Source: CAZHZT01 sp964537285 | GTDB taxonomy: Bacteria; Bacteroidota; Bacteroidia; Chitinophagales; Saprospiraceae | Length of the DNA: 16,121 nt | Direction of reading: 5' to 3' | NCBI GenBank assembly: GCA_964537285.1 | Contig: CAZHZT010000130.1 | Location: 1 to 16,121 of the forward strand | Shown here: one piece after another, positions 14,734-16,121 of the stretch | Numbering within the stretch: the stretch's first letter is position 1 | Layout of the letters: the number at the start of each line of letters is the position of its first letter | Made by a program: the position numbers and the translations under genes | Notes under the pieces: model-generated | Database searches by the model: none | Told to the model about the DNA's origin: nothing | The model's input: the letters and a program-made list of their open reading frames with translations, nothing else

Positions 14734-15321
14734 ATGAGTAAGAACAAACGAAAGAAATCACCCAAGAAGGTAGCACCTCCGAAGAGTTCTGCGATGGCAT
14801 TACCAAGGAGTTTTTTAGAAGGGTGGTCAAATAGCTTTCCGATCATAAAGTTTGTATTGTTGTTTGGTCTGTTGTTGTTGATATTTTACGCCCTCTATGG
14901 ATCTAACTTTTTCCAGGAAGCTATTGTCGTACCAGCAGTAAATTTTCAAGCCATTTTCTCCAACTTTGTACTGAATTTGCTGAGCCAGGACACAGTGGTT
15001 AATGGTGGTATAATATCAAATGAATTGGGTTCTATAAATGTAGGCAAAGGTTGTGATGGTATTGAAGCTATTATGCTTTACGTAATTGGAGTACTAGTAG
15101 TGCCTTTTTCGTTTAAAACGAAGTGGCCAGGTTTATTATTTGGTTTTCTCGCTTTGTTTCTTCTAAACATGATCCGGATCATCGGTCTTTTTTTCGCCAA
15201 CATATACTTTCCGGAAGCATTTGAAACGTTGCATCTACATGGCGGTTTTGCCCTGTTCATCGTAGTAACTCTTATCCTCTGGCTAATCTGGGCCAACTGG
15301 GCATTGGCTAAAGATAAATAA
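14734..15321 (+). CDS. Exosortase/archaeosortase-family transpeptidase
   Basis: This 195-residue integral membrane protein is predicted to cleave and transfer proteins carrying a C-terminal sorting signal. A basic, proline-containing N-terminal tail (MSKNKRKKSPKKVAPPK) precedes about five membrane segments. The proposed catalytic triad of the family is present: C107 in GKGCDGIEA, R148 in LNMIRIIGL and H169 in LHLHGGFALF. The length is close to that of the short exosortases of Bacteroidota. The subfamily (XrtF, XrtN or other) cannot be settled by eye, so I give no symbol. A membrane protein gene follows after 3 bases and is presumably a partner. No substrate with a recognisable C-terminal signal, and no polysaccharide genes, lie in this window. 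The ATG at 14734 is supported by the promoter motif 19 bases upstream. Confidence 0.9.
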   Translation: MSKNKRKKSPKKVAPPKSSAMALPRSFLEGWSNSFPIIKFVLLFGLLLLIFYALYGSNFFQEAIVVPAVNFQAIFSNFVLNLLSQDTVVNGGIISNELGSINVGKGCDGIEAIMLYVIGVLVVPFSFKTKWPGLLFGFLALFLLNMIRIIGLFFANIYFPEAFETLHLHGGFALFIVVTLILWLIWANWALAKDK

Positions 15322-15324
15322 CCC

Positions 15325-15966
15325 ATGAAAAAAATATTGCTTTTCCTGCTTTTCTTTTTGCTGATTTATAGTGCATGCGTAGCACTATTCCAGGTTCCGG
15401 CATTTTGGAAGTCCAATACGCAGCTTATCAGTTCTTTTTCTGAGTATAGCTTCAGTACATTGCTGCCCAAAACCTACTTCAGGATTGGCCCTGAGGGAGG
15501 AAAAGATGCAGTAACTGATGCGGTTAGAGTCACGTTCAAGGATAAAGGGCTGATAGAACAGATCAAAAGAGAGGCAAAAGCGCGTGGACAGAAAAGTATT
15601 GACCTTAGTGCAGAGTTTTTTACGGTTTATTTAAATTCTATGTGGCGCATACCCATTTGTTTTTTAATCGCTTTATTTTTGGCCACTCCCGTTGCCTGGA
15701 AACAGAGGCTAATAAACCTATTGATAGCCATTCCTATATTGTTCCTGCTGGTACATATAAAGTTTTTCTTCGTTACTCTTTATCGCTTATCTGTAGTTTA
15801 TCCCGATGTTTATGATTTAAACCCTGTTACTTCAGGTATTGCTTATTTCTTTGAAAATAGCGTAGAACTTGGCGCGACCATCCTGTTAATCATGCTCATA
15901 TGGGTGATCAGCTTCTTCCGGAAAGGAAATTGGAAAAAGCTGATTCAGGATTTTGCAGATCGTTAA
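15325..15966 (+). CDS. Exosortase-associated multi-pass membrane protein, family not recognised
   Basis: A 213-residue membrane protein co-transcribed with the exosortase, beginning 3 bases after its stop. There is an N-terminal hydrophobic segment (about residues 3-25, ILLFLLFFLLIYSACVALF). An extracytoplasmic region of about 80 residues follows (FWKSNTQLISSFSEYSF, YFRIGPEGGKDAVTDAVRV, polar and charged through EQIKREAKARGQKS). Three further membrane segments (about 108-125, 129-154 and 176-198: IPICFLIALFLATPVAW, LLIAIPILFLLVHIKFFFV, ATILLIMLIWVISFF) lead to a basic tail. I do not recognise the family. Tight coupling suggests a helper that positions or protects the sorting enzyme or its substrate; this is inference from position. 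The gene ends just before the right-hand repeat. Confidence 0.75.
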   Translation: MKKILLFLLFFLLIYSACVALFQVPAFWKSNTQLISSFSEYSFSTLLPKTYFRIGPEGGKDAVTDAVRVTFKDKGLIEQIKREAKARGQKSIDLSAEFFTVYLNSMWRIPICFLIALFLATPVAWKQRLINLLIAIPILFLLVHIKFFFVTLYRLSVVYPDVYDLNPVTSGIAYFFENSVELGATILLIMLIWVISFFRKGNWKKLIQDFADR

Positions 15967-15971
15967 TAGTA

Positions 15972-16121
15972 GGGGTTCTAAATGATTTCATTTGGTCGAA
16001 ATAAATTTGGTAAACATTTTAAGAACAAAAAAATGAGTCATCCTGGATTTTCAGGAACTTTATGTCGTCCCTGCAATTAAAAAAAGGTGCAGTAATCAAT
16101 ACTTTCGGACCGGCCTTATTC
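15972..16121 (-). repeat. Interspersed repeat, right copy (inverted)
   Basis: Reading the reverse complement from the window end gives GAATAAGGCCGGTCCGAAAG, then TATTGATTACTG, AAGTTCCTGAAAATC, GGATGACTCATTTTTTTG and CCAAATGAAATCA, matching bases 24-153. The copy is cut by the window edge. Its tip contains CCTGGATTTTCAGG, a variant of the short palindrome (16033-16055). It starts 6 bases after the last stop codon and may supply the operon's 3' hairpin. Confidence 0.88.

Noticed and set aside
1..16121. Whole window as a composite transposon bounded by the inverted repeats
   Set aside because: There is no transposase, the repeat also occurs inside, and the copies have diverged; they look like dispersed intergenic repeats.

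Overview
The window looks like chromosomal DNA of a Bacteroidota bacterium, probably an environmental or marine lineage. The evidence is an A+T-leaning composition, starts preceded by A-rich leaders rather than strong Shine-Dalgarno sequences, several copies of the Bacteroidota -7 promoter motif TAnnTTTG (as TATCTTTG), a C-terminal type IX secretion sorting domain, a LytS/LytTR regulatory pair and an exosortase. All recognisable genes lie on the plus strand except one small dead gene fragment. I see no tRNA, rRNA, CRISPR array or transposase gene.

Layout. (1) 1-200: the plus-oriented copy of an interspersed repeat. (2) 201-1778: a secreted fusion of cytochrome c, copper monooxygenase-like and T9SS sorting domains, followed by a strong hairpin terminator. 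(3) 1825-2080, minus strand: the frameshifted C-terminal remnant of an Lcl/DUF1566-type protein. (4) 2185-8906: an intact efflux and signalling block made of a TolC-like outer-membrane channel, a lipoprotein HlyD/MacA-type adaptor, a MacB/FtsX-type permease, an ABC ATPase, a LytS-family histidine kinase and a LytTR response regulator. (5) 9001-14252: a second tripartite efflux cassette (TolC-like, adaptor, RND pump) in which every gene is broken. (6) 14334-14639: a small intact protein typical of those beside RND pumps. (7) 14734-15966: an exosortase and a membrane protein 3 bases downstream of it. (8) 15972-16121: an inverted copy of the repeat seen at the left edge.

Functional reading. The ABC block should form a MacAB-TolC-like pump spanning inner membrane, periplasm and outer membrane, with a membrane sensor and DNA-binding regulator encoded alongside. 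The adjacent RND cassette carries at least six lesions: a one-base shift after the TolC signal peptide, a frameshift and an in-frame TAG in the adaptor, and a deletion of roughly 250 codons plus two homopolymer frameshifts in the pump. Because its neighbours are intact, I read this as genuine gene decay next to a functional pump rather than general sequencing error.

The most unusual signal is in the spacers. Three long hairpins (6151-6259, 8037-8134, 11610-11709) share near-identical, deliberately unequal ends, yet have different cores that are each still self-complementary. A second family of short palindromes (core TCATCCCGA), a three-copy larger repeat and heptamer-built hairpins sit at most of the other gene borders. 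The window is therefore rich in palindromic intergenic elements of at least four kinds.
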